Below, piece by piece: positions 49,064 through 59,061 of a stretch of 64,000 nucleotides of DNA. A program made the position numbers and the translations under genes. Below the pieces are notes generated by a model. It was not told where the DNA came from and searched no databases. It saw only the letters and a list, made by a program, of their open reading frames with translations. This stretch comes from Parasponia andersonii (taxonomy: Eukaryota > Streptophyta > Magnoliopsida > Rosales > Cannabaceae), in assembly GCA_002914805.1 (NCBI GenBank), contig JXTB01000322.1:209011-273010 (forward strand). Reading direction: 5' to 3'. Position 1 is the stretch's first letter, and each line of letters opens with the position of its first letter.

Positions 49064-49679
49064 AATTTCATTGATCTTCTTCTAGCTTCTAATCGGTTTT
49101 CTGTGAGATTACGGAATTATTTATTTGTTACAATGTAGAGGATATTAATTAATTCCAAAATCAAAACTTTTTCTTAGGTTTAACACAAAATAGAAGTTTT
49201 TAGGATTCTATTGAGAACAAGCAAAAGCAGGATTTGGAAGATTGTAGCAAAAAACATATTAGCCAATTTTTGTTTTTTTGCAAATCTTCTTCTTTTTTTG
49301 TTTTTGGGAGATCATTCACAAATCAAGCCATCCATACATGATTGATTGTTTGGATGCGTGCTAAACCGAGTACGGATGTGCCCTTTATATTCTCATTTAT
49401 GCTTAGAGCGAGAGAGAGAGCTAATTGGGATGAGCTAGTCTTTGTATTGTGATATTTGTAGAGAGAGAGAATTTAATAATTGGCAATTGGAATGTTTGCC
49501 TGGTCTTGAAGTCTTAGATAATATTTTTGGCCACAGCGTCACCTTTGAGAGAGTTTAGAAGAAAGAGGAATCCCGAGCGAGACTTTCAAGTGTCGAAGAT
49601 TATAACTGGAACCTCGCAAGGAGTAAAGTAGTTCCTTGAAGCGTTTAGATTAAGGAGGATGACATATATATATATATAA
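49064..49679. other. Intergenic, nothing recognised
   Basis: No family resemblance was seen. A TA microsatellite (about 49663-49678) abuts the copia element that follows. Confidence 0.5.
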
Positions 49680-52600
49680 AGAAAATGGACCATTTATATG
49701 GAATGGTAGTTTGGGCTTAATTGAGTTTGAGAGCCCATATGTGTAATAAAGTCTAAATTGATTGTAATTCTATTTTCATTCGTTAATTTGGAGCATAAAT
49801 TAAAGAATTTGTGTTCTGTGACCCCTTCACGTCTTTCTTGAGAGTTTCTTTGAAATTCTATCTAGGAGGCGGGAATTTAAATCGGATCTATTTATGAACC
49901 CTTAGGCTTTTCCTAGGAATTAGTTAGTACCAAAATTAATAATCGTTGATTAATTAATTTCAAAGATGGAACAACACTGATGTTATCAATGCTGAGAACA
50001 TGACTAGTTCTCAACAGCCTACTGTGGTATCTGCATTGCAGGACTTGTTTATGAACTCTTAGGCTTTTCCTAGGAACTAGTTAGTACTGAAATTAATAAT
50101 CTTTGATTGATTAATTTCAGAGATGACGAACAACACTGATGTTGTCAATGCCGAGAACATGACTAGTTCTCAACAGCCTACTATGGCATTTGCACTGCCA
50201 GTTCCTGTTATGGCTTGAGGGCTAAACCCTCTCATGACTCCAAAGGTACCAACAATACACTATGGAGAGAAGTCTGAGAAGTTTAATAGGCTGAACTTTA
50301 AAATGTGGTAGCAAAAAATGTTATTTTATCTTACCACATTGAACTTTGTGAGATTCTTGATTAAAGAGGCTCTAAAAATCAGAGAAGATGAGCAAGATTT
50401 CCAAGTCCTTGCTGCGATAGATGCATTGTTCTTTGAACATAATTTTCTGAATAAATCCAAGGAAGTACCTAGTACATCTAAATGAACTTATGAGACTATT
50501 ATTGAGGATAGTCAAGACCAAGAATAAGTAGTTGAAAATGAGCCTAAACATAGTAAAAGAGTGAGAACTAGAAATTTTTTGGTCCAGATTTTTTGGTATA
50601 CATGGTAGAAAGTGAACCTCAAAGCTTCCAAGAAGCTGTGAGCTCTACTGAGAAACCTTTGTGAAAAAAGAATATTAAGAGAAAAATTGATTCCATCGTA
50701 TAAAACCATATATAGGAACTATTGGATCTTCCTCCAAGATGCAAGCTACTTAGTTCAAAATGGATTTTCAAAAGAAAAATGAAAGTAGATGGAACAATTA
50801 ATAAATATAAGGATAGATTGGTTGTCAAAGGGTATAGGCAAAAAGAAGGCCTAGATTACTTTGATACTTATTTTCTTGTGACGAGAATAAATTCTATAAA
50901 GATTATACTTATGATTGCTGTACTGCAGAATCTTGAAGTACACCAAATAGATGTAAAAATAGTCTTTTTTTTAATAGAGATTTAGATGAAGAAATCTATA
51001 TGGAACAACTTGAAGGTTTTGTTGCTCTTGGACAAGAAAAAAAAAGTCTATAAACTAGTCAAATGTCTGTCTGGCTTGAAGCAAGCACTAAACAAATGGC
51101 ATGAAAAGTTTGACAGAATAATTCTTGCTAATGGTTTTAAAATCAATGAGTGTGACAAATGTGTCTATATCAAAAACACTGAAAAATGCTACGTCATTTT
51201 GTGTCTTAATGTTGATGACGTGCTTATTGTTGGTAATAATGACAAAAAGGTCAAATCTACTAAAAATATGTTGAACTCTAAATTTGACATGAAAGATATG
51301 GGTCTAGCTGATGTAATTTTGGGAATTAAAATTATAAGGATGTCTGATAGACTCATACTTAATCAGTCACACTATGTGGACAAAATTTTGGAGAAATTCA
51401 CGATGCTGGAGTGTCCAGGATACTGATAGATATGAGTCAATACCTTCACAAAAATACAAGTAAGACTATTTCTCAAGTAGAATACTCTAGAGTGATTAGT
51501 AGTCTGATGTACTTAATGAGATACACAAGGCCATATATAGCCTACACAATCAGTAGACTAAGAAGATATACGAGTAATCCAAGTACCGAGTATTGTAAAG
51601 GAATTGTGAAAGTATTTATATACTTACGATATACTCGTAACTATGGACTATACTATAACATATATCCTACAGTTTTAGAAGGATACAATGATGCAAAGTG
51701 GATATCTGATATAAAAGACTCAAAATCTACTAATGGATATGTATTCATACTAGCTATAGTAGTTGTATCATAGAATTCTTCAAAACAAACGATTATAGCC
51801 TGATCTACGATGGAATCTGAGTTTATAACTCTAGATAAATATAAAGGAAAGGCTGAATGACTACGCTATTTCTTAGAAGATATTCCATATTGGCCTAAGC
51901 TTGTGCCGTCAATATCTATATATTGCGATAGTCAATCGGCTATTGGAAGGGCATAAAGTAATATGTATAATGGTAAGTCCAGACATATTCGTTGTAGACA
52001 TAATACCATTAGACAACTACTCCCAACTAGTGTTGTTTCTATAGACTATGTGAAGTCTAAGAATAATCTTGTAGATCCACTAACCAAAGGGTTGAACAGA
52101 GAGTTATTGACAAATCATCGAGAGAAATGGGACTAAAGCCCATGAAATAAAAGTCAATACAATGGAAACCCAAATATTATTAACTAGAGATCCTAAGATC
52201 TAGATTCAAAGGGGTAACCTAATTATAAAGACTTAGTTAAATCACTGTAAGGTTTATCCTCTTGTGAGAGTATTACCCTTATATCCATTTCTGTGATGAA
52301 AAGCAGTGATACCCATAAGGAATAGGATAAATAAAGGCTTTTAATGATTCTTATACATCGGAAAACTGAGCAGAGTAATACAGATACTCTTAATTAAGAA
52401 GTCACCTATATGAAAAAGAAATGAGGTTACTTCAAAGGGGAATTATAAGGGCTTAATTCCTTTAGACACTCTTGCAGAATCAGGTGTATGTTCAAGGCCA
52501 AAATGAACATAACCATAAGAACTGGAAATGTTAAGAAAGAACCCTGTGTAGAGTATATCATCATTTACATGAACGACAAATAGTTCAAGAACTTATGGTC

Positions 52601-52890
52601 TACTGATTTGTTAGTAAAGTAAATATACTTTTATAAGGGAAGGCTCAAAGGACAATACTTACATATTCAATGCAGGTTTCAATTGTTGAACTCTATCACT
52701 ATATCTAGAGTCTGTAGAGTTTTCTTAGTAATTTTTTATTCATGTGGGGGATTGTTAGAGAATGGATCATTTATATAAAATGGTAGTTTGGGCTTAAGTG
52801 GGCTTGAGAGCTCATATGTGTAATAAAGCCTAAATTGAATTATAATTCTATTTTCATTAGCCAATTTGGAGTATAGATTAGAGGCCCCCA
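49680..52890 (+). mobile_element. Ty1/copia element, decayed and shortened
   Basis: LTR text at about 49680-49810 (AATGGTAGTTTGGGCTTAA, TGTGTAATAAAG) recurs at 52753-52880 after the purine tract GTGGGGGAT and TGTTAGAG. Parts seen in order: 5' LTR and leader, a gag start near 50130, reverse transcriptase (about 50720-51420, with a VDDVLIVG block where YVDD is usual) and RNase H (about 51660-52140, with IYCDSQSAIG and SRHIRCRHNTIRQ). It is much shorter than an intact copia element. It has many breaks and is a fossil. Confidence 0.85.
49889..50209. repeat. Tandem duplication of ~160 bp in the copia leader
   Basis: The text from TTTATGAAC(C/T)CTTAGGCTTT to the run ending CTCAACAGCCTACT occurs twice in a row (about 49889-50047 and 50048-50209) with scattered differences. 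Confidence 0.8.
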
Positions 52891-53249
52891 CTTCGTGAAA
52901 GTGTAAGGTTTTGGTATAATCTTATTCTACTCTATGAGTAGATTAAATTAATATATCATGTGTTCAAATTGGAGCTTGGGTGAATGAGAAATTGATGCTC
53001 AATGTATACTTGTTAGTATTAGAAAATAGAGCAAGAAAATTGGAAAAGCTTATCCCACATTGGTTATGAAGTTCTCAAACTTGTGCTTTTTAATGTCTGC
53101 CCGAAATCTTGGACTCTTATAAAACCAACCTTTTGATGCGGTCATATTTATTTTTCTCTATTTTTTTTTTAATTTTGATGCTTTTAGAAGAACGTTTGAA
53201 ACTGATGATAATAAAAGACTTGGCTATTATAGCTCAAAAATTGCCATTT
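52891..53249. other. Intergenic or LTR-derived, unclear
   Basis: AGCTTATCCCACATTGGTTATG (near 53048) followed by CTTATAAAACCAACC resembles the promoter part of some plant LTRs. I could not find ends or a partner. Confidence 0.3.
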
Positions 53250-53850
53250 GAATTCAATTAAAGAACATTCAATTCTGGCCAGCAAAGGATGATGTATTGG
53301 CTGGTGAGTAATAACCACTTTATTGGCATTATGGAGTATTCATGTTGTTGCTGTAACCAAAGTTTTTCACCTTCTATACAAGCAAACCCTCACTACCTCT
53401 TCTAACATACCAAAAAGCTCCTAGCTTCCTTCGTTCTTTCATGTTCTCTCCTTAGTAATTTAGTCTTTTTAGTGTTCAAGTGATTAGTTTCTAGTTCTAG
53501 TCTTTGCAAAATTCAAGTTCTAGAAATCCACGAGTGAATAGACGTTTTAAAAAACAAATTCTAATTCGTAGAGTAGAAATGTTAGTACTTCACCTGCTAT
53601 TCTTTGTTATTGTATTATGGGAAACTGACGCTCGTAAAGTTCTCAAACATTCTAGTGGAGAAAGCGAATTAGTTTTAATAACACTGTGTAGTACACAAGT
53701 CTCGGAGGTTAATATTATTTCTAAAATGCTACTGAAATTCCATTGAACAAACTTTTAGTAACTTTATAATTGTCTTAAAGTTTATTATAAAAATTTGTTA
53801 TATTCGTTTGTAACTTTATATATTGCATGTTTTACTTCCTACAATATATA
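53250..53850 (+). mobile_element. LTR remnant (family L2, copy 2)
   Basis: From about 53500 it matches the 38.5-38.85 kb stretch: GTAGAGTAGAAATGTTAG, CTCAAACATTCTAGTGGAGA, AACAAACTTTTAGTAACTTT and TTATATATTGCATG. It ends near ...CCTACA. It is non-coding and the left edge is unclear. Confidence 0.5.
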
Positions 53851-54457
53851 CATCAAACCAAGAAAATTAAACGATTTTAATTGATTAAGTTCAATAATAT
53901 TGGCGCTTTTAATCATATTTAATTTTCTTTTATATAGATTTGTACAAATTGGGCTATTTGTCATAGGATATTAGCAGAACCACGCAAAGTCAATGTATTA
54001 TTTGCTATTTTCTTCTTTAAATAATAGACTGCACATTATTTTAATTAACTGCTTAATTTGTTTGTACTAATTAACATATATTCGATTTTTTTTCTAGTTA
54101 ACTCATACGTACAAAAGCTCTCAATAATAAGTGACGAATTAATCTAGTATCAATAAATTTCGATCTATAATTCTTCATTGATAACTGAGATTAACACATA
54201 AAGACCATTTTTATAAGAACCTAATGATGAAGAGACCCAATTAGAGCTATGGTTTACAATATTCCTCAAGTAGTTCATATTCTAAATTCATACCTTAACT
54301 CACTTCAAAAAAAAAAAAAACAAATTCATACCTTAACATATGTAATGACTATATAGCTGCATATATACTACTTATACGAACGTATGCACGCAAATGTATA
54401 ATATCTACTACTTAACATATATTTCTATCGGTACAATCTGAAGTTTGAAGAGACGAT
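53851..54457. other. Intergenic, nothing recognised
   Basis: AT-rich, with one A run near 54307-54320. It is the 3' flank of the minus-strand PROPEP-like gene. Confidence 0.5.
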
Positions 54458-54724
54458 TCAAGAGGAGGGGACTGCATTATTCTGACCGCCACTCCCTCGC
54501 GTTGGGCCTGACTTCGGCACAGCCGCCGCAGCCACTCCGTGTGTCTGCCCACCACTCCCACGCTTTGGGCCCGACCTCGGCACAGCCGCCGCAGCCACTC
54601 CGTGTGTCTGACCACCACTCCCTCTGACTATGCCCGACCTATCTTCATCGATATTGATCTGTTTGTACAAAATCCCATTAATCAATAATAACCTCGCTAA
54701 TATATACATACATCTATAAATACA

Positions 54725-54766
<42 letters not shown>

Positions 54767-55021
54767 AATATGGAGACACATATCTATTTAGAAACACACA
54801 CATATATATATATATATATGATCTAGAGAGAGAGAAAGAGAGAGAGAGAGAGGCTTAACAGGAGTAATATCTGCATCTGATGAGCTGATTGTTTGATGAA
54901 TATTAAGCTCTTCGTATTTCTTTTTCTCTCCAACTGAAAAGTTATCATTACCAGTAATACCAAAACAGTTCAAGAAAGCCCTTAAGGGACTTTGTCGAAG
55001 GAAATAGCATAGATTGGACAT
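54458..55021 (-). CDS. PROPEP-like precursor with three tandem Pep-like units
   Basis: Two exons on the minus strand: 55021-54860 (54 codons) and 54658-54458 (66 codons plus TGA), phase 0, giving 120 aa. Donor CCT|GTTAAG; acceptor AAACAG|ATC. The N-terminus, LCYFLRQSPLRAFLNCFGI (residues 4-22), parallels the amphipathic stretch of the 31-kb gene and of AtPROPEP1 (LRAILKCLGL). A charged middle follows. Exon 2 encodes three related blocks: RSGIVRGSGGQTH, RSGPKRGSGGQTH and KSGPTRGSGGQNN. The first two are each followed by the linker GVAAAAVP; AVPSS ends the protein. Each block is basic and Gly-rich and ends in GGQ plus a polar pair, like Peps ending GGQHN or PQNN. A basic residue opens each block, which would suit metacaspase-type cleavage, though this is inference. 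No signal peptide is seen. Single-Pep precursors are the usual form as far as I know. An alternative is a Gly/Ala repeat protein, but the shared exon 1 and intron site argue against it. Confidence 0.78.
54476..54640 (-). repeat. 63-bp coding tandem repeat (Pep units)
   Basis: Unit 1 is 54640-54578, unit 2 is 54577-54515 and partial unit 3 is 54514-54476. Units 1 and 2 share long identical stretches (CAGACACACGGAGTGGCTGC and onward). Length differences are whole codons, so the frame is kept. The block is far richer in G and C than its flanks. Confidence 0.9.
54727..54858. repeat. CT/TA and TA/AG microsatellites in the PROPEP-like intron
   Basis: CT then TA arrays (54727-54765), and TA then AG arrays (54802-54851), fill most of the 201-nt intron 54659-54859. 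Peptides drawn through them are not real. Confidence 0.85.
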
Positions 55022-55089
55022 GATGCACTCTTTGTTTGAACCCCTTTCTTGCTTATTAATTATACATGATAATCAGCTCTCTTGCATAC

Positions 55090-55091
55090 GC

Positions 55092-55140
<49 letters not shown>

Positions 55141-55214
55141 TATAGGTCTTGACAACTTCGTTGGTGGTTTCCTTTCACACTATAAATATTATATGCTAAT
55201 TACTAGAAGGTCAA
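55090..55214 (-). promoter_or_regulatory. Putative promoter of the 54.5-kb PROPEP-like gene
   Basis: TTGAC at 55149-55153, and GGTCAA at 55209-55214 (TTGACC on the gene strand), are W-box cores about 130 and 190 bp upstream of the start codon. A TA array (about 55091-55116) and an AG array (55117-55141) lie between them and the gene, so the TATA box cannot be singled out. Confidence 0.35.
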
Positions 55215-55469
55215 CAGTATTTATATTTGGCAACAGTATTTATATTTGGGTGCATACTTGGATAGTACTTTACTACACACATTCAAAAAGATTAAAGGTT
55301 TTACCGAAAAAATAACCCTTTGTAAAATGAAAGTTTAGACATGTTATATTTTTCCTAGAAAGATAAACCTAGCTCCGTACTCTTTAAATAACAAAAATAA
55401 CATGTTGTATTATTGTAGTGCATCACAATTAATTTGAAATTTAAAATAGTTATGCCATGTATTACACAA

Positions 55470-55701
55470 GGGTAATCCAATAAGTCTTTTTTTTTATACT
55501 ATTTTTGTCCAATTAAAATTTATTGTGTACGTCTCTTCGTGATAAAAATAGATAAAAAAAAATATTAAATAATATATATTTATTATTAATATTATTTTTT
55601 CAACTACTTGATAGTTATTAAATAATAATCCAATGATTAAAAAAATACTTATAGATAGATAAAATAAATAAATAAAAACAACATCTACTGGATTATCGCC
55701 C
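55470..55701. mobile_element. Likely small MITE
   Basis: The left end (GGGTAATCCAATAAGTC) pairs with the reverse complement of the right end (GGGCGATAATCCAGTAGATG), followed by T-rich arms on both sides. The element is about 232 bp, non-coding and very AT-rich. No clear target duplication was found. Confidence 0.4.
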
Positions 55702-56126
55702 ATTATATGTGTAATATATAATTTACTTTCTATATATTACATGATAAATATCATATACTACACGAAAGTAGGGTATTTTAGAGTTTTTTATGAATTATTG
55801 GGGTCAAAGAAGAAAAAATGAATGGTCTATTTTTAAGCTTAAAGGAAACAAGAGATTAGTTTCAAAAAAAATGAAATTAAAAAAAAATCACACTTCTATC
55901 AAATAAGCACTTGCTCGAAATTTTTTTTCCTTTTTTTGAAGGAAAGAATATCTTCACTATTTAAGACCCAGTACAAAAGAAAACAAAAGTTACTAAATAA
56001 TTAATCTAAACCTTTGGAAGTATGGCCTCTATTTGCATCCTTTTACTTAAAAACCACCACTCATCCTTCCTAATATTTTTCTTTTCTAAATTTAATTAGA
56101 GAATTAGTTCAACTATACTTGGTCAA
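55702..56126. other. Intergenic, nothing recognised
   Basis: AT-rich. No gene or element ends were seen. Confidence 0.5.
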
Positions 56127-56652
56127 TTTAATTAAGGGTTAATAGTAATAATAGCACGATCCCAAATTATACCTGTAATACCACTTTGTCCTCTGAATTT
56201 TTAACTTATATAGTAATGGTCCGCGAATTATGCAATTATTACAACAATATTCCTTTTGTCACAAACTATTAAATATTTATCAAAAATAAGTCATTCGAAT
56301 ACACGGCTTAGTAATTATGGTCTAGAATAAAATTCTGAATTTTTAACTTACCTAATAAACTACTAAGATTTATATAATTATTACAGCAATGATCATATTT
56401 TTAATATTTAATCTTATTCTAAGCACATAATTTAGTAATTATGGCCAAAATGAGATTCTGACTCATAAAGTAAATAATGCTCAATTAATCATATGTTTTA
56501 TTTATGACTATTTTCTATTTAAAAGCTAATAGTTTCAGACAAATAGATCATTGTTGTAACAATTACATAATTCATGAGCTATTATTATGTAAGTTAAAAA
56601 GTTTAGGAACAAAGTGATACAATGAGTATAATGTATTTAATCCTTTAATTAA
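56127..56652. mobile_element. Long-TIR MITE with exact 9-bp duplication (Mutator-like)
   Basis: The body 56136-56643 (508 bp) starts GGGTTAATAG and ends, in reverse, GGATTAAATAC. The inverted repeats run about 150-170 bp each: CACTTTGTCCTCTGAATTTT on the left against CACTTTGTTCCTAAACTTTT reversed from the right, then AATTATGCAATTATTACAAC against AATTATGTAATTGTTACAAC. The flanks are exact TTTAATTAA copies (56127-56135 and 56644-56652). It is non-coding. Confidence 0.8.
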
Positions 56653-58344
56653 TGGTAGACAAATGTACAAAGTTCACTAAAACGGCTTCATAAAAATTCA
56701 TTATAAAAAGATTATCGGGAGAAAGATTAAAGTTACATATTTTACAAACTATCAGACAACATAACTTCACTCAATTGGTAACAAATTAGTTGTTAACACT
56801 AGAGTACTTTTTCACGACACATTTTATTACCTATCACCTAAAAATCCACAATCATTCAAATTATATTAACTAGATGATATGTCATGATGCATTTGCTAGA
56901 AAAGAAAAACAAATGAGTTACAATAAGGATATACTAATCTGAAAGACTGGCTAATTAATTGAGTTGTCAAAACAACTATGTATGCCTACCAACTACTAGA
57001 AAGGAATATGTCAGATGAAGCATTGTTTAATAATTAGTGTAGCTTCATCTCTCCTTGTTTGTAGTCACCTACCCATAACTAAATATTACACTAATCAATT
57101 TTACTTAATTTATAACAATTACCTACGACTCTCAGTACTGGTCGAACTCTATCAATTGAATTGAATGTTTGCTATAGTTTAATATTTTCCTCATCGTTTA
57201 CCCTTCTTTTGTTTTCATGCTCTGATAATCGATCAACAATGTGAATTCACAGTTTCATATTGTAGATTCTGACTTGGTCACAAATATCGTATAATTTATA
57301 ATAGAATAATAAAAAAAATAAAAATAAAAACTACAACAGTGTAGTCATAATCACAAGAACCTCCATTTTACCGGGCGAGCTAGATCAAGAAAGATCTAAT
57401 GGTTCACACTAGCGGTTAATTAGCTATGGGTTAACATTTTTTCTGGTCCGGCCCCAAATTATAACGCTTTTATTTATTTTTTTAACTTTTTAAACACAAA
57501 AACGAAAGTATTTTTTTCTTATTTTGTTTTTTTATTTTAAAAAATAAAAATATATTTGGTAATAATATTTTTGTTTTTTGTTTTCTAAAATAAAAAATAA
57601 AAATATGTCTGGTAACTTGTATTTGTTACATATAAAACTAAAAGTCAAAATAGAGAGCAATGAGGGAAAAAGAGAGGAGAGAATAAGGAGAGAGGAAAAG
57701 TGGTATTCATCTATATAAATTTCAAAAGTGGTATGTTTCAAACTAAGACTTTAAAAACAGATATTTTTCTAAATCATTTGTGATGTTTCGTAAAAACAAT
57801 TACCATTTTTTGTAGTTTTCCTTCAAAAAATACTTGAGAGTTCTAAGGTGGTGAGTTGTATTATACTTCTAAGTCCTGCATCTATTGTTAGCAGTCCCAA
57901 CTACCAGAAATGGATGAAGAGATTTGGTTCAATACAACATATAATGGCTGGACATGAACGGTGTTTTATGTTTAGAAAGAAATAAAAGTAAAAATTACTG
58001 AAGTTGTTTGAGGTGCTCACCCTTACTTGTGTCAGTGGCAGGAAGAATTTGGAAATTCCAATCGTCAAATCAAGTGCAAGAAGTGCAACGATGCTTAACT
58101 ATATATGTCCCCAATTCTTTCCAGCTCAAGGGTTTTGGTCCCTTCAGCGCTATTCCCGTTAAATTGTAGACCATATTATTCAATTTGCTTAAATTGTTGT
58201 AATCGGATTAAATGAGTATAATTGAACGGAACTGGAATGTGGATTCTTGGAATTTGAAGGGAAGAAACTGAAATAACTAGGGAAAAAAAAAAGCGTCACT
58301 CTATAGTTATTAGAATCGACAATAAAGTAAATTACATCAAAATT
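56653..58344. other. Intergenic, no gene seen
   Basis: AT-rich. A stretch near 57480-57620 has T- and A-rich text like the arms of the 27.4-kb MITE, but no ends could be fixed. Confidence 0.5.
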
Positions 58345-58525
58345 AAATAACTAAAATATGTCAATTGAGGCTAATTCAGTTGGTTTAAGATTTTATGAAT
58401 GTGTGTGTGAATTTGGAGGAGTCAAAGATTCAAATCTTGGTAGTATATGTAAAATTTTCATTTAAAATTATAATAAATAATGGTTATTAATTAAGCCTTA
58501 TTTTTTAAAAAAATAACTAAAATAT
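58345..58525 (+). mobile_element. tRNA-derived SINE (family S, copy 3)
   Basis: The body 58360-58510 has an A-box-like GGCTAATTCAGTTGGTTTAAG, a B-box-like CAAAGATTCAAATCTTGG, the shared 3' text (TTAAAATTATAATAAATAATGG, ATTAATTAAGCC) and an A-rich end. The flanks are an exact 15-bp duplication, AAATAACTAAAATAT (58345-58359 and 58511-58525). It is the most complete of the three copies. Confidence 0.85.
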
Positions 58526-58555
58526 AAGTACTGAAAAATAAATAGAAACAAACAG

Positions 58556-59061
58556 GTCAGAGAGTTTTTAGATGCATACCAAAGACTTGAAGATTTAGAA
58601 ATGTTCCTTGACTCTTGGCACATAGCTACAAAAGCTTCCCTGAATGCTTTTGAGGTCTTTATTGATTCAAATAAGAATCACTTACTACAGAAGATCCAAT
58701 TAATTCCGAGGACAATAGCAATAAACCCACCAATGGTCAAATGGCCCAAAAAATCGATTCTACTTCGTCTACTAGAGGATCTTGTATGCAGAGCCACTGG
58801 CAGAGATCTGGTAGTCCAGTTGACAATGCCGCTGGAGTGAAGAGCTTAAAGAAAGCTCTCTGTGATGTTGGTTTGGAGGCCTTGATTAGTTTTCCTGTTG
58901 TTCACTGCCCACATGCATTTCGTATTGTGTTGAAGGCAGTTGAGAGAACTAATAGTATTGGGAAAGTGATTCCAGGGTGGAAGATTGTGTATTCGGGTGA
59001 CCCTAGGCCCTGCTTAGGCTTGGTAGAAGCATCTCACAGTGCAACTCTTCTAATACACGAG
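58556..59061 (+). pseudogene. tRNase Z (long form, TRZ3/TRZ4-like) exon fragment, broken
   Basis: tRNase Z cuts the 3' trailer from tRNA precursors. The fragment reads REFLDAYQRLEDLEMF and ASLNAFEVF at the start. In another frame it then reads GSCMQSHWQRSGSPVDNAA, GLEALISFPVVHCPHAF, IPGWKIVYSGDPRPC and ATLLIHE. These follow the C-terminal half of plant long tRNase Z in order. The frame changes between about 58700 and 58780. SGDTRPC of the family is SGDPRPC here. The edges look like exon borders: AACAG before 58556, and a GC-type donor GAG|GCAAGT at 59061/59062. The metallo-beta-lactamase histidine motif and the C-terminal exons are not nearby, so it cannot make an enzyme. Confidence 0.8.

Noticed and set aside
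54445-54627. Plus-strand frame of 60 codons with repeated SAQPPQPLRVS text
   Set aside because: It is the antisense shadow of the 63-bp repeat in the PROPEP-like exon 2. The minus strand has the intron and family-like ends.
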